Assembly (NCBI GenBank): GCA_019419405.1
Contig: DYAA01000213.1
Coordinates: 1-7,235 of the forward strand
Length of the DNA stretch: 7,235 bases
Reading direction: 5' to 3'
Source of the DNA: Collinsella sp.
Lineage (GTDB): Bacteria > Actinomycetota > Coriobacteriia > Coriobacteriales > Coriobacteriaceae
Shown here: piece by piece, positions 1-7,093 of the stretch
Layout: each line of letters starts with the position of its first letter
How positions within the stretch are numbered: the stretch's first letter is position 1
The notes under the pieces: model-generated
Database searches by the model: none
The model's input: the letters and a program-made list of their open reading frames with translations, nothing else
What the model was told of the DNA's origin: nothing
Position numbers and translations under genes: made by a program

Positions 1-2499
1 GTTCATAGCCGTGCGCTCGCCAAAGCCGCGGAGCTGCGGGTTTTTGGCCTTGAGCTCCGGAATATGACGACGGCGTCCGTACATGGTCTCGGCATAGCCC
101 GTCTGCTTGGCGCGCGCCACCACGTTGTCGAGGAACGTGCGCACGCCCGGGTAGGCCTCGTAGTAGCGGTCGATCATGTCGCGCGCCTCGACCATCGAGA
201 TGTGCAGCGACTGCGACAGGCCGTACGCCTGCTGACCGTACACGATGCCAAAGTTCACGGCCTTGGCGCGGCTGCGCAGATCGGGCGTTACCTCGGACAC
301 GGGAACGCCAAACACGCGCGCGGCCGTCTCGGCATGGAAGTCCTCACCCTCGTTAAAGGCACGTACCAGATGTTCATCACCCGAAAGATGCGCGAGTAGG
401 CGCAACTCGATCTGCGAGTAGTCCACCGCCAAAAAGACGCTGCCCTCGCCCGCCGAAAACGCCGTCTTGACGGTACGACCAAGCTCAGAGCGCGTCGGGA
501 TGTTCTGTAGGTTCGGGTCGCTCGAGGACAGGCGGCCCGTCGCCGTGATGGTCTGGTTGTAGGTGGTGTGCACGCGGCCATCGCCACGACGCAGCGGGCC
601 CAGCGTATCCAGGTAAGTGGACTTGATCTTGGACTTCTCACGCCAATCCAAGATCAGACGCACGATCTCGTGGTCACGGGCAAGGTCGCTCAGCACCTTG
701 GCGTTGGTCGAATAGTAGCCGCGCTTGGTCTTCTTGAGGCCCTTGGTCGGAAGCCCCATAACGTCAAACAGCACATGCGAGAGCTGCATGGGGCTGCCGA
801 TGTTAAAGGTCTCGTCACCCGCCAGGTCTCGAATGTTTCGCTCAACCTCGGCAATCTGGGTAGCAAGCCCCTCGGACAGACTATGCAGACGGTCGGGGTC
901 CACGAGCATGCCCGCGCGCTCCATCTTGGCAAGCACCGGCACGAGTGGCATCTCGATGCCATCGAACACGTTGACGGCGTTCTCGCGGGTCATGCGGTCG
1001 CGCAGCGGTACGACCAGCGCCAGCGTCAAGGCCGCCGTGCGAGCGGCGGGCGCAGGAGCGTCCTCACCGGCACCCTCTGCACCGCGCGCCGCAGGCAGCG
1101 CCATCTGCAGATAGGTATCGGCCATATACGCCTCGTCAAACTCGGAGCGGTCGGAATCCAACAAGTAGGCGGCAACCACGGTATCGAAGATGCGCGTGGA
1201 ATCGACTGCCAGCGGATCCATGAGCTCGGACTCGGAGGAATCGATGGGCGAAAGCTCATGCAGCAGCGCTTTCATATCCGGGTTCGCCACGCGGCCCTCC
1301 ATAAACAGGCGCGCAAGCACGCCGGCAATCACGCCGTGGGCGAAGTTGAAGCCATCGACCACGGCAGGCGCACCGCCATCGCCCTCCTCAAGTGCAAGCA
1401 GTCCTTTGGGCGTCGCCAGCCACAGCGTGCGCGTCAGGCCAAAAAGTGCGCCTTCCTCCTTGTCATCGTCCACCACAGCGGCAATCCACTCGCCCGCATC
1501 AATCGCGCGAGCGACCTCGGCGGCGGCGGCAGCAAGCGCCTCGGCATCGCCGGCGGCGGCACGCAAAACAGCAGGCATCTCGAACGTGCTGGCAGCGGCC
1601 GCAGCCCCGCCCTCGCCGCCAATCAGCGCCAAAAAACGGTTCTGCATGGCCGTAATGCCGAGCGTGCCCAGCGTAGCGGACACCTCGTCGGCAGAAAACG
1701 CCGGGAAGGACGTCGCATCAAAGTCGAGCTCGACAGGCGCATCGGTACGAATGGTTGCGACCTTGCGGCTCAGCAGCGCGTCGTCGATATGCGCGCGCAA
1801 GTTCTCGCCCATCTTGCCCTTGACCTCGTCGGCATGTGCGATGACCTCGTCCAGGCTGCCGTACTGCGCGATGAGCGCGCTCGCCTTTTTGGGGCCGATG
1901 CCCGGCACGCCGGGAATGTTGTCGGAAGTATCGCCCTTCAGGCCGTAAAAATCGGGCACGAGCGCCGGTGTAATGCCGTGATACAGGTCGTCCACGCTCT
2001 CGGGCGTCATAATCGCCACGTCGGACAGGCCTTTGCGGGTCGAGACCACGTTGACGTGCTCGGTCACGAGCTGATACATGTCGCGGTCGCCGGTCACCAG
2101 CAGCATGTCGCAGCCGGCTTCCTCGCCCAGGCGCGCCATGGTGCCCAGGATATCGTCACCTTCCCAGCCCTCGGACTGCAAAATCGGCACGTTGAGCGCA
2201 GCGAGCAGCTCCTTAATCATGGGGAACTGCGCGTGCAGGTCGGGGTCCATGGGCGGGCGCTGCGCCTTATACTGCGGCAGCATCTCCATGCGCACGCGCG
2301 GCTTGCCCTTATCAAACGCCACGACCACACCATCGGGGTTAAAGGCATCGATCATCTTGAGGAACATGTTCAGAAAACCAAAGATCGCGTTGGTGGGGCG
2401 ACCGTCCGGCGCGTTCATGGTCGGCGGCACGGCGTGGAAGGCGCGATGCATGAGCGAGTTGCCGTCGATGACGGCAAAGGTACGGCGCTTTTCAGACAT
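1..2499 (-). CDS. polA: DNA polymerase I, 3'-truncated by the window edge
   Basis: Fills gaps and removes RNA primers in replication and repair. The 833 visible residues read without a stop in one minus-strand frame. The 5'-3' exonuclease domain (about 1-290) keeps its metal-binding acids: D12, D63, E113, D115, D116, D138, D140, D190 and D193, followed by a helix-hairpin-helix (IPGVPGIGPKK, 195-205). The central 3'-5' exonuclease-like domain (about 300-500) is Ala-rich and lacks recognisable catalytic acids. The polymerase domain has motif A (DYSQIELR, D693) and motif B (RSRAKAVNFGIVYG, R742, K746, F750, Y754). The visible part ends at the GFGERTAMN stretch, so motif C (VHDE) and probably the last 60-100 residues lie outside. 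The ATG at 2499 is preceded by GAGGT seven bases upstream, and the exonuclease aspartates fall at E. coli-like positions, which supports this start. The gene diverges from apeA. Confidence 0.97.
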   Translation of the reverse strand, partial: MSEKRRTFAVIDGNSLMHRAFHAVPPTMNAPDGRPTNAIFGFLNMFLKMIDAFNPDGVVVAFDKGKPRVRMEMLPQYKAQRPPMDPDLHAQFPMIKELLAALNVPILQSEGWEGDDILGTMARLGEEAGCDMLLVTGDRDMYQLVTEHVNVVSTRKGLSDVAIMTPESVDDLYHGITPALVPDFYGLKGDTSDNIPGVPGIGPKKASALIAQYGSLDEVIAHADEVKGKMGENLRAHIDDALLSRKVATIRTDAPVELDFDATSFPAFSADEVSATLGTLGITAMQNRFLALIGGEGGAAAAASTFEMPAVLRAAAGDAEALAAAAAEVARAIDAGEWIAAVVDDDKEEGALFGLTRTLWLATPKGLLALEEGDGGAPAVVDGFNFAHGVIAGVLARLFMEGRVANPDMKALLHELSPIDSSESELMDPLAVDSTRIFDTVVAAYLLDSDRSEFDEAYMADTYLQMALPAARGAEGAGEDAPAPAARTAALTLALVVPLRDRMTRENAVNVFDGIEMPLVPVLAKMERAGMLVDPDRLHSLSEGLATQIAEVERNIRDLAGDETFNIGSPMQLSHVLFDVMGLPTKGLKKTKRGYYSTNAKVLSDLARDHEIVRLILDWREKSKIKSTYLDTLGPLRRGDGRVHTTYNQTITATGRLSSSDPNLQNIPTRSELGRTVKTAFSAGEGSVFLAVDYSQIELRLLAHLSGDEHLVRAFNEGEDFHAETAARVFGVPVSEVTPDLRSRAKAVNFGIVYGQQAYGLSQSLHISMVEARDMIDRYYEAYPGVRTFLDNVVARAKQTGYAETMYGRRRHIPELKAKNPQLRGFGERTAMN

Positions 2500-2559
2500 A
2501 TTGAATACCTCGCTTTGGGCTGGGCACGGTTTGCTCACACCAGTTTACACGCTCCCCGC

Positions 2560-2599
2560 CCCGCGGCCACCGCACATCAGGCTTCCCTGCCGCCGCGGG
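2560..2599. repeat. GC-rich inverted repeat in the polA/apeA divergent gap
   Basis: CCCGCGGC (2560-2567) and GCCGCGGG (2592-2599) are perfect 8-bp complements separated by 24 bases, midway between the two divergent starts. It could be an operator or a hairpin. In DNA this GC-rich an 8-bp match is also plausible by chance, so no function is assigned. Confidence 0.3.
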
Positions 2600-2607
2600 C
2601 CCGCGCG

Positions 2608-2616
2608 TGATACGAT
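2608..2616 (+). promoter_or_regulatory. Candidate extended -10 promoter for apeA
   Basis: TGATACGAT fits an extended -10 element (TG, one base, then TACGAT with four of six consensus bases). It lies about 50 bases before the apeA start, giving a leader of roughly 40 bases. No convincing -35 is visible 16-18 bases upstream, where the DNA is GC-rich, as is tolerated for extended -10 promoters. No equally good promoter could be picked for polA on the other strand. Confidence 0.35.
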
Positions 2617-2665
2617 GGCTCACGGTACATCAACCAGCACGATCGATCCGAAAGGAGCCTGCGTC

Positions 2666-4063
2666 ATGGAGCGTCCCAGCGCATGGAAAAAGTACACGCC
2701 ACAGCAGATCGAGGAGCTCGAGGAGCTTTGCCGCGGCTATAAGCAGTTTTTGAGTGAGAACAAGACCGAGCGCCTGTGCGTCAAGGCCGGTATCAAGATG
2801 GCCGAGGAGGCGGGCTACGTCAATCTGGAGACCGTGATCGCCGAGGGCCGCGCGCTCAAGGCCGGCGACAAGGTGTACGCCGCCAATCACGGCAAGGACC
2901 TCATGCTCGTCAACCTGGGCACCGCCCCGCTCGAGCAGGGCTTTAACATCCTGGGCGCCCACGTGGACTCGCCGCGCCTGGACCTCAAGCAGAACCCCGC
3001 CTTCGAGGCCGGCGACATGGCTTATCTCGACACGCACTACTATGGCGGCGTCAAGAGCTACCACTGGGTCGCTTCCCCGCTCGCACTCGTGGGCGTCATC
3101 TGCAAAAAGGACGGCACCACCGTCGACATCAACATCGGTGACAAGGCCGACGACCCGGTCTTTACCATCTCCGACCTGCTGATCCACCTCTCGAGCGAGC
3201 AGATGGCCAAGCCCGCCAAGGACGCCGTCGACGCCGAGATCCTCGACGTGATCGTGGGCGGCCGCCCCGTCAAGTTTGACGAGGACGACAAGGACGCTCC
3301 CAAGGAGCCCGTCAAGCAGATGTTCCTGGATATCCTCAAGGAGCAGTACGACGTCGAGGAGGAGGACTTCCTCTCCGCCGAGATCGAGGTCGTGCCCGCC
3401 GGCCCCGCCCGTGACATGGGCCTCGACCGCTCCATGATTCTGGGCTATGGCCACGACGACCGCGTCTGCGCTTACCCCTCCATGCTCGCCCAGATCAACG
3501 TGGCAGACGTCGAGCGTACGAGTATCACGCTCATCGTCGACAAGGAGGAGATCGGCTCCGTGGGCGCCACCGGCATGACGAGCCGTTTCTTCGAGAACAC
3601 CGTCGCCGAGATCATGACGCTCGCCGGCGAGAGCAGCCCGCTGGCCCTGCGCCGCGCACTCGCCCGCAGCCGCATGCTCTCCTCTGACGTGTCCGCCGGC
3701 TTTGACCCGGGCTACGCCGGCAAGTTCGAGACCAAGAACGCCGCCTTTATGGGTCGCGGCCTGTGCTTTAACAAATACACGGGCAGCCGTGGCAAGGGCG
3801 GCTCCAACGACGCCGACGCCGAGTATGTGGCCCTCATCCGCGACATCATGGACGAGGCAGGCGTGGACTTCCAGACCTGCGAGCTCGGCCGCGTCAACGC
3901 GGGTGGCGGCGGCACCATCGCCTACATCATGGCCGAGTATGGCATGAACGTCATCGACTCCGGCGTTGCCGTCCTGTCCATGCACGCCCTGTGGGAGGTC
4001 GCCAACAAGGCCGATATCTACGAGGCCTATCGCGGCTACAAGGCCTTCATCGAGCGCGCCTAA
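2666..4063 (+). CDS. apeA: M18 family zinc aminopeptidase (aminopeptidase 1 type)
   Basis: Cytosolic metallo-aminopeptidase of 465 residues, the usual size for the bacterial apeA-type M18 branch. Characterised M18 enzymes form large dodecamers and trim N-terminal residues from peptides. Likely metal and catalytic residues are visible by comparison with M18 enzymes: H99 and D101 in AHVDSPR, D264/D265 in GHDDR, E294/E295 in DKEEIGS, D341 in SSDVSAG, and H440 in MHALWE near the C-terminus. A GGGTIAYI stretch precedes the last histidine, as in the family. The start at 2666 has AAAGGAG eight bases upstream. The same frame is open further upstream, but only as sequence antisense to polA. There is no signal peptide or membrane segment. 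The apeA symbol rests on overall resemblance, so the exact subfamily is less certain than M18 membership. Confidence 0.93.
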   Translation: MERPSAWKKYTPQQIEELEELCRGYKQFLSENKTERLCVKAGIKMAEEAGYVNLETVIAEGRALKAGDKVYAANHGKDLMLVNLGTAPLEQGFNILGAHVDSPRLDLKQNPAFEAGDMAYLDTHYYGGVKSYHWVASPLALVGVICKKDGTTVDINIGDKADDPVFTISDLLIHLSSEQMAKPAKDAVDAEILDVIVGGRPVKFDEDDKDAPKEPVKQMFLDILKEQYDVEEEDFLSAEIEVVPAGPARDMGLDRSMILGYGHDDRVCAYPSMLAQINVADVERTSITLIVDKEEIGSVGATGMTSRFFENTVAEIMTLAGESSPLALRRALARSRMLSSDVSAGFDPGYAGKFETKNAAFMGRGLCFNKYTGSRGKGGSNDADAEYVALIRDIMDEAGVDFQTCELGRVNAGGGGTIAYIMAEYGMNVIDSGVAVLSMHALWEVANKADIYEAYRGYKAFIERA

Positions 4064-4077
4064 CCGACCCTTCATCC

Positions 4078-4152
4078 GTTGCGGTGAAATACGGACTAAA
4101 CTGGCCCATAAACGGCCAAAACGGGCCGTATTTCACCGCAACTTTCTTTTTT
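4078..4152 (+). terminator. 17-bp perfect hairpin plus T-run after apeA
   Basis: Arms at 4078-4094 (GTTGCGGTGAAATACGG) and 4126-4142 are perfectly complementary over 17 bp. The 31-base loop contains a smaller inverted repeat, TGGCC (4102-4106) with GGCCA (4114-4118). The 3' arm is followed by TTTCTTTTTT (4143-4152). This has the form of an intrinsic terminator for apeA, which stops 14 bases before the stem. The unusually long, perfect stem also looks like a REP-type palindromic repeat, and its closeness to yaaA means it could act as a leader or attenuator for that gene. Confidence 0.75.
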
Positions 4153-4166
4153 GCAAAGGAGAGTCC

Positions 4167-4976
4167 ATGCCGCAGGTCATCATTTCGCCCGCCAAGCAGA
4201 TGCGCGCGGCCCAAGATGCTTTTGAAGTCCTGGGCATTCCACCTTTTGCGCACGAGACGGCTCGCCTCCACCGCGCACTGCTAGATATCGAGCGGAATGA
4301 AGGCAGCGGAGGTCTGCAGGCGCTATGGAACGTGAGTGACAAACTGCTGGGGCCTTGCCTCAACACCCTGCATGAGTTTGGGCCCATCCTGAAAAACGGC
4401 GATCTCGACAATCCCGCACTCGCCCGTCACCTCTCCCCTGCCGTCATGTCCTATCACGGCATTCAATACCAGAGCATGGCGCCCGAGGTGATGGATTCCG
4501 CGCAGCTCGCATGGCTGCAAGACCATCTGTGGATCCTCTCGGGCCTTTACGGGTGCGTTCGCCCCTTTCATGCCGTCGAACCATATCGGCTGGAAATGGG
4601 CGCGAAGCTCGCCGTTGACGATGCCCGAGACCTCTATGCGTTTTGGAGCGACAAGCTCGCGCGGGCTATCGCCCCGGCAGGCTCAAACACCACGATCGTC
4701 AACCTCGCCAGCGTAGAGTACGCCAAAGCCGTTCTGCCCCATCTCGCGGGCGACGCCACGGTCGTCACGTGCCTCTTTGGCGAAGGCATCCGCAACGGCA
4801 AGCCCATCCAGCGCTCGACCGCCAGCAAAAAGGCACGTGGTTCCATGGTGCGCTGGATGGCAGAAAACAAGCTCGAGGATGTAAGCGGGCTCACCGCGTT
4901 TGATGTTGGTTATCGTCACTTTCCCGAGCTTTCAAATAAGAACACTTTGGTCTTCCTGAATGAACAGACCTTGTAG
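4167..4976 (+). CDS. yaaA: YaaA family peroxide-stress protein (DUF328/UPF0246)
   Basis: Cytosolic 269-residue protein, close to the usual family length of about 255. In E. coli, YaaA lowers free iron and so limits Fenton damage to DNA and proteins during hydrogen peroxide stress, and it has been reported to bind DNA. Family signatures are present in order: IISPAK at 5-10, YHGIQYQ at 96-102, SGLYGCVRP at 125-133, PYRLEMG at 139-145, NLASVEY at 179-185, and RGSMVRW at 224-230. The start at 4167 is supported by AAAGGAG five bases upstream and by the N-terminal ISPAK motif. The frame is open further upstream, but that stretch overlaps apeA and the hairpin. The gene follows apeA in the same direction but is separated from it by a terminator-like hairpin. 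Some members are annotated only as hypothetical, and the role here is inferred from the family. Confidence 0.95.
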   Translation: MPQVIISPAKQMRAAQDAFEVLGIPPFAHETARLHRALLDIERNEGSGGLQALWNVSDKLLGPCLNTLHEFGPILKNGDLDNPALARHLSPAVMSYHGIQYQSMAPEVMDSAQLAWLQDHLWILSGLYGCVRPFHAVEPYRLEMGAKLAVDDARDLYAFWSDKLARAIAPAGSNTTIVNLASVEYAKAVLPHLAGDATVVTCLFGEGIRNGKPIQRSTASKKARGSMVRWMAENKLEDVSGLTAFDVGYRHFPELSNKNTLVFLNEQTL

Positions 4977-5016
4977 GACCACCGCTACTTTTGAATGTGC
5001 TGCCTAGGCACGGCGT

Positions 5017-5532
5017 CTATTCCGCCAAGCCGTCGGCTTTGGCAACTTCGTTTGTCGAGCCATCTTGGTAGGTAATCTTAACGTGCTCTACCTCGGACAC
5101 CGCAACACCCGATGGGGGCTCCAAGCGCCATTCCGTCAGCGCGATATCCATCGTCGTGGGCACATCCCCTTGATCTTTGAGCTCGACCGACAGCGTCTTA
5201 AGCGACGCATCGAAGGTCACGCGCTCGATCTCTTCACCAGGAATGGAACCGCCGCTCAGCTGCAGCTGGACAAATCCATCGCGCGGATACCAATAGTCGC
5301 CCGGCGCGGCAACGGTATTGCCACCCGCGACCTTCACCGTCATTATCGGTAGGCTATCATCAGCCTCGAACTCCCATGCAGCGCCGCCGCGACCACCAAA
5401 CGTCCAGATACAAACGGCAATCACCAGCACGGCAAGCACCGCAAAACCAATCGCGACAAGGCCATGGTGCGCACGGCTTTCCTCGGCCGATACATCCCAT
5501 TGCGTCTCTCGATATAGATGCTTGTCTTCCAT
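5017..5532 (-). CDS. Hypothetical single-pass membrane protein, 171 aa
   Basis: I do not recognise the family. The protein has a charged N-terminal segment of about 23 residues, one strong membrane helix at about 24-46 (GLVAIGFAVLAVLVIAVCIW as core), a Gly/Arg-rich linker, and an exported domain of about 120 residues. That domain is rich in alternating hydrophobic and polar residues, suggesting beta-strands. There is no cleavage motif or lipobox, and the only Cys (C41) is within the helix. The likely topology is N-in, C-out. The start at 5532 is chosen because GGGGAGG lies five bases upstream. The longer open frame continues antisense through thiC and is rejected. The gene converges on yaaA with 40 bases between stops and diverges from thiC. 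Codon choice is less strictly GC-ending than in apeA or thiC, typical of a weakly expressed gene. Confidence 0.85.
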   Translation of the reverse strand: MEDKHLYRETQWDVSAEESRAHHGLVAIGFAVLAVLVIAVCIWTFGGRGGAAWEFEADDSLPIMTVKVAGGNTVAAPGDYWYPRDGFVQLQLSGGSIPGEEIERVTFDASLKTLSVELKDQGDVPTTMDIALTEWRLEPPSGVAVSEVEHVKITYQDGSTNEVAKADGLAE

Positions 5533-5582
5533 GTTCGCCTCCCCACAGGCACGCTCGTTAGGCCAATCGTACCCATTCGAGC

Positions 5583-5588
5583 TATACT
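5583..5588 (+). promoter_or_regulatory. Candidate -10 box for thiC
   Basis: TATACT matches five of six -10 consensus bases and lies about 17 bases before the first base of the riboswitch, so a transcript would start just ahead of the aptamer. No good -35 is visible at normal spacing. On the opposite strand TACGAT (5571 down to 5566) is a weak -10 candidate for the divergent membrane-protein gene, so the two promoters may sit back to back. Confidence 0.4.
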
Positions 5589-5604
5589 TGAGCCCATTAC
5601 ATAA

Positions 5605-5699
5605 ACGGGGAGCTTGCAGGACAAGACGGCAGGCTGAGACTGGGCGCGCCCGCCCTGACCCGCAAACCTGATATGGGTAATGCCAACGAAGGGAGCCGT
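5605..5699 (+). ncRNA. TPP riboswitch (THI element) controlling thiC
   Basis: Conserved aptamer parts appear in the right order. P1 is ACGG (5605-5608) with CCGT (5696-5699). P2 is GGG (5608-5610) with CCC (5659-5661), sharing one G with P1. P3 is GCTTGC (5612-5617) with GCAGGC (5629-5634) including one G-U pair. The pyrimidine-binding CTGAGA is at 5634-5639. P4 is CCT (5667-5669) with AGG (5690-5692). P5 is TGG (5674-5676) with CCA (5683-5685), enclosing the GGTAATG core. The CGAAGGGA end of the consensus is also present. An extra GGGCG/CGCCC hairpin sits between the CTGAGA and the P2 3' strand. The position immediately before thiC fits thiamin feedback control. Confidence 0.96.
5689..5695 (+). 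promoter_or_regulatory. thiC Shine-Dalgarno inside the TPP aptamer
   Basis: AAGGGAG lies eight bases before the thiC ATG and coincides with the conserved 3' end of the aptamer, including the P4 3' strand. Ligand-stabilised folding should therefore hide the ribosome binding site directly. No terminator or separate anti-Shine-Dalgarno hairpin fits in the four bases between aptamer and start codon. Confidence 0.85.
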
Positions 5700-5703
5700 G
5701 CCA

Positions 5704-7038
5704 ATGAGCACACAGACCGAGCCCAAGCTCGTCACGCAAATCGACTTCGCCCGCGCCGGGCAGATCACGCCGCAGATGAAGGAAGTCGCCGAGCGCGAGC
5801 ATCGCGACCCCGAGTACATCCGCGAGCGCGTGGCCGACGGCCGCATCGCCATTCCCGCCAACATCGTGCACATCAAAAAAGGCATGCGCGCCTTTGGTGT
5901 CGGCGAGGGCCTGTCTACTAAGGTCAACGTCAACCTGGGCATCTCGGGCGATAAAGCCGATGCCGCCGAGGAATGGAAGAAGGTCAAGATCGCCGAGGAC
6001 TTTGGCGCCGACGCCATCATGGACCTTTCCAACTCGGGCAAGACGCGCCAGTTCCGCCAGCAGCTCATCGACGAGACGCCGCTCATGGTGGGCACCGTCC
6101 CCATGTACGACGCCATCGGCTACATGGAAAAGCCGCTGGTCAAGCTTACCAAGGATGACCTGTTCGAGGTCGTGCGCGCGCACGCCGAGGACGGCGTGGA
6201 CTTTATGACCATCCACTGCGGCATCAACAAGTCAGTCACCAAGACCTTTAAGGAGACCGGCCGCTTGATGAACATCGTGAGCCGCGGCGGCTCGCTGCTG
6301 TTTGGCTGGATGGAGGTCACCGGCAACGAAAACCCCTTCTACGAGTACTTTGACGAGCTGCTCGAGATCTGCCACGAGTACGACGTGACGATTTCGCTCG
6401 GCGACTCCTGCCGCCCGGGCTGCCTCTACGACTCCAACGACGCCACTGAGACCGCTGAGATGATCGAGCTGGGCAAGCTGTGCAAGCGCGCCTGGGCTGC
6501 CGGCGTCCAGGTCATGGTCGAGGGTCCGGGTCACATGGCGCTCGACGAGATCGCCGCCAACATGAAACTGCAGAAGCGCCTGTGCCACAACGCCCCGTTC
6601 TATGTGCTCGGGCCGCTGGTGACCGATATCGGCGTGGGTTACGACCACATCACCGCCGCCATCGGCGGCGCTATCTCCGCCAGCTCCGGCGCCGACTTCC
6701 TGTGCTACGTGACGCCGGCCGAGCACTTGTGCCTGCCCAACGCCCAAGACGTGCTCGATGGCCTCATGGCCACCAAGATCGCCGCGCACGCCGCCGATAT
6801 CGCCAAGAAGGTGCCGCACGCCCGCGACATGGACGACAAGATGGGCCAGGCACGCCGCAAGCTCGACTGGGACTCCATGTGGAAGTGCGCGCTCGACCCG
6901 GTCACCGGCAAGAAGCGCTACGAGGAGTCCCCCGCCGCCACCGAGGGCACCTGCACCATGTGTGGCAAGATGTGCGCCGTCCGCACCGTCAACAAGGTGT
7001 TCGAGGGTACGACGATCGATCTCGGCATGGAGGACTAA
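5704..7038 (+). CDS. thiC: Phosphomethylpyrimidine synthase ThiC (short form)
   Basis: Radical-SAM-type enzyme that rearranges aminoimidazole ribotide into hydroxymethylpyrimidine phosphate, the pyrimidine half of thiamin, in the cytosol. Visible hallmarks are SRGGS at 193-197, GDSCRPG at 233-239, EGPGHM with likely metal ligand H277, EHLCLP with likely ligand H341, and a C-terminal cluster motif C417-x2-C420-x3-C424 for the 4Fe-4S centre. At 444 residues it is the short form lacking the long N-terminal domain of E. coli-type ThiC. The start at 5704 is set by the AAGGGAG eight bases upstream. An in-frame ATG at 5680 lies inside the riboswitch core. The ThiC paralogue that makes hydroxybenzimidazole (BzaF/HBI synthase) is a possible alternative, but the TPP riboswitch argues for ThiC. 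No other thi gene is in the window. Confidence 0.97.
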   Translation: MSTQTEPKLVTQIDFARAGQITPQMKEVAEREHRDPEYIRERVADGRIAIPANIVHIKKGMRAFGVGEGLSTKVNVNLGISGDKADAAEEWKKVKIAEDFGADAIMDLSNSGKTRQFRQQLIDETPLMVGTVPMYDAIGYMEKPLVKLTKDDLFEVVRAHAEDGVDFMTIHCGINKSVTKTFKETGRLMNIVSRGGSLLFGWMEVTGNENPFYEYFDELLEICHEYDVTISLGDSCRPGCLYDSNDATETAEMIELGKLCKRAWAAGVQVMVEGPGHMALDEIAANMKLQKRLCHNAPFYVLGPLVTDIGVGYDHITAAIGGAISASSGADFLCYVTPAEHLCLPNAQDVLDGLMATKIAAHAADIAKKVPHARDMDDKMGQARRKLDWDSMWKCALDPVTGKKRYEESPAATEGTCTMCGKMCAVRTVNKVFEGTTIDLGMED

Positions 7039-7073
7039 CTCGTCACCGGAGCCACAATCAGTAACATGGTGTT

Positions 7074-7088
7074 CGTCAATTGTTGACG
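7074..7088. repeat. Inverted repeat, possible operator
   Basis: CGTCAA and TTGACG are perfect 6-bp complements around a TTG spacer, 35 bases after thiC. The right half, TTGACG, matches five of six -35 consensus bases, but no good -10 follows at 16-18 bases. It may be a regulator site for the next gene. Function is inferred only from its form and position. Confidence 0.4.
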
Positions 7089-7093
7089 TGTGA

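Noticed and set aside
568..2610. 680-codon open frame on the plus strand
   Set aside because: It is wholly antisense to polA, has His/Arg/Gly-rich composition with no domain, and arises from the GC-biased codon positions of polA.
2078..2665. Possible N-terminal extension of apeA
   Set aside because: The extra 196 codons are antisense to polA and resemble no protein, and the ATG at 2666 has an ideal ribosome binding site.
2630..4075. 481-codon open frame on the minus strand
   Set aside because: It mirrors apeA, is low-complexity (Val/Gly/Asp/His-rich), and has no recognisable motif.
3966..4166. Possible N-terminal extension of yaaA
   Set aside because: It overlaps the apeA end and the hairpin, and the family N-terminus (ISPAK) starts right after the ATG at 4167.
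5001..5010. 10-bp palindrome TGCCTAGGCA between convergent genes
   Set aside because: It has no T-run on either side and no loop, so it is a poor terminator and is not distinguishable from chance.
5680..5703. Earlier in-frame ATG for thiC
   Set aside because: This ATG is part of the conserved GGTAATGCCA core of the TPP riboswitch and lacks its own ribosome binding site.
5533..6216. Upstream extension of the minus-strand membrane protein
   Set aside because: It runs antisense through thiC and the riboswitch, while a good ribosome binding site supports the start at 5532.
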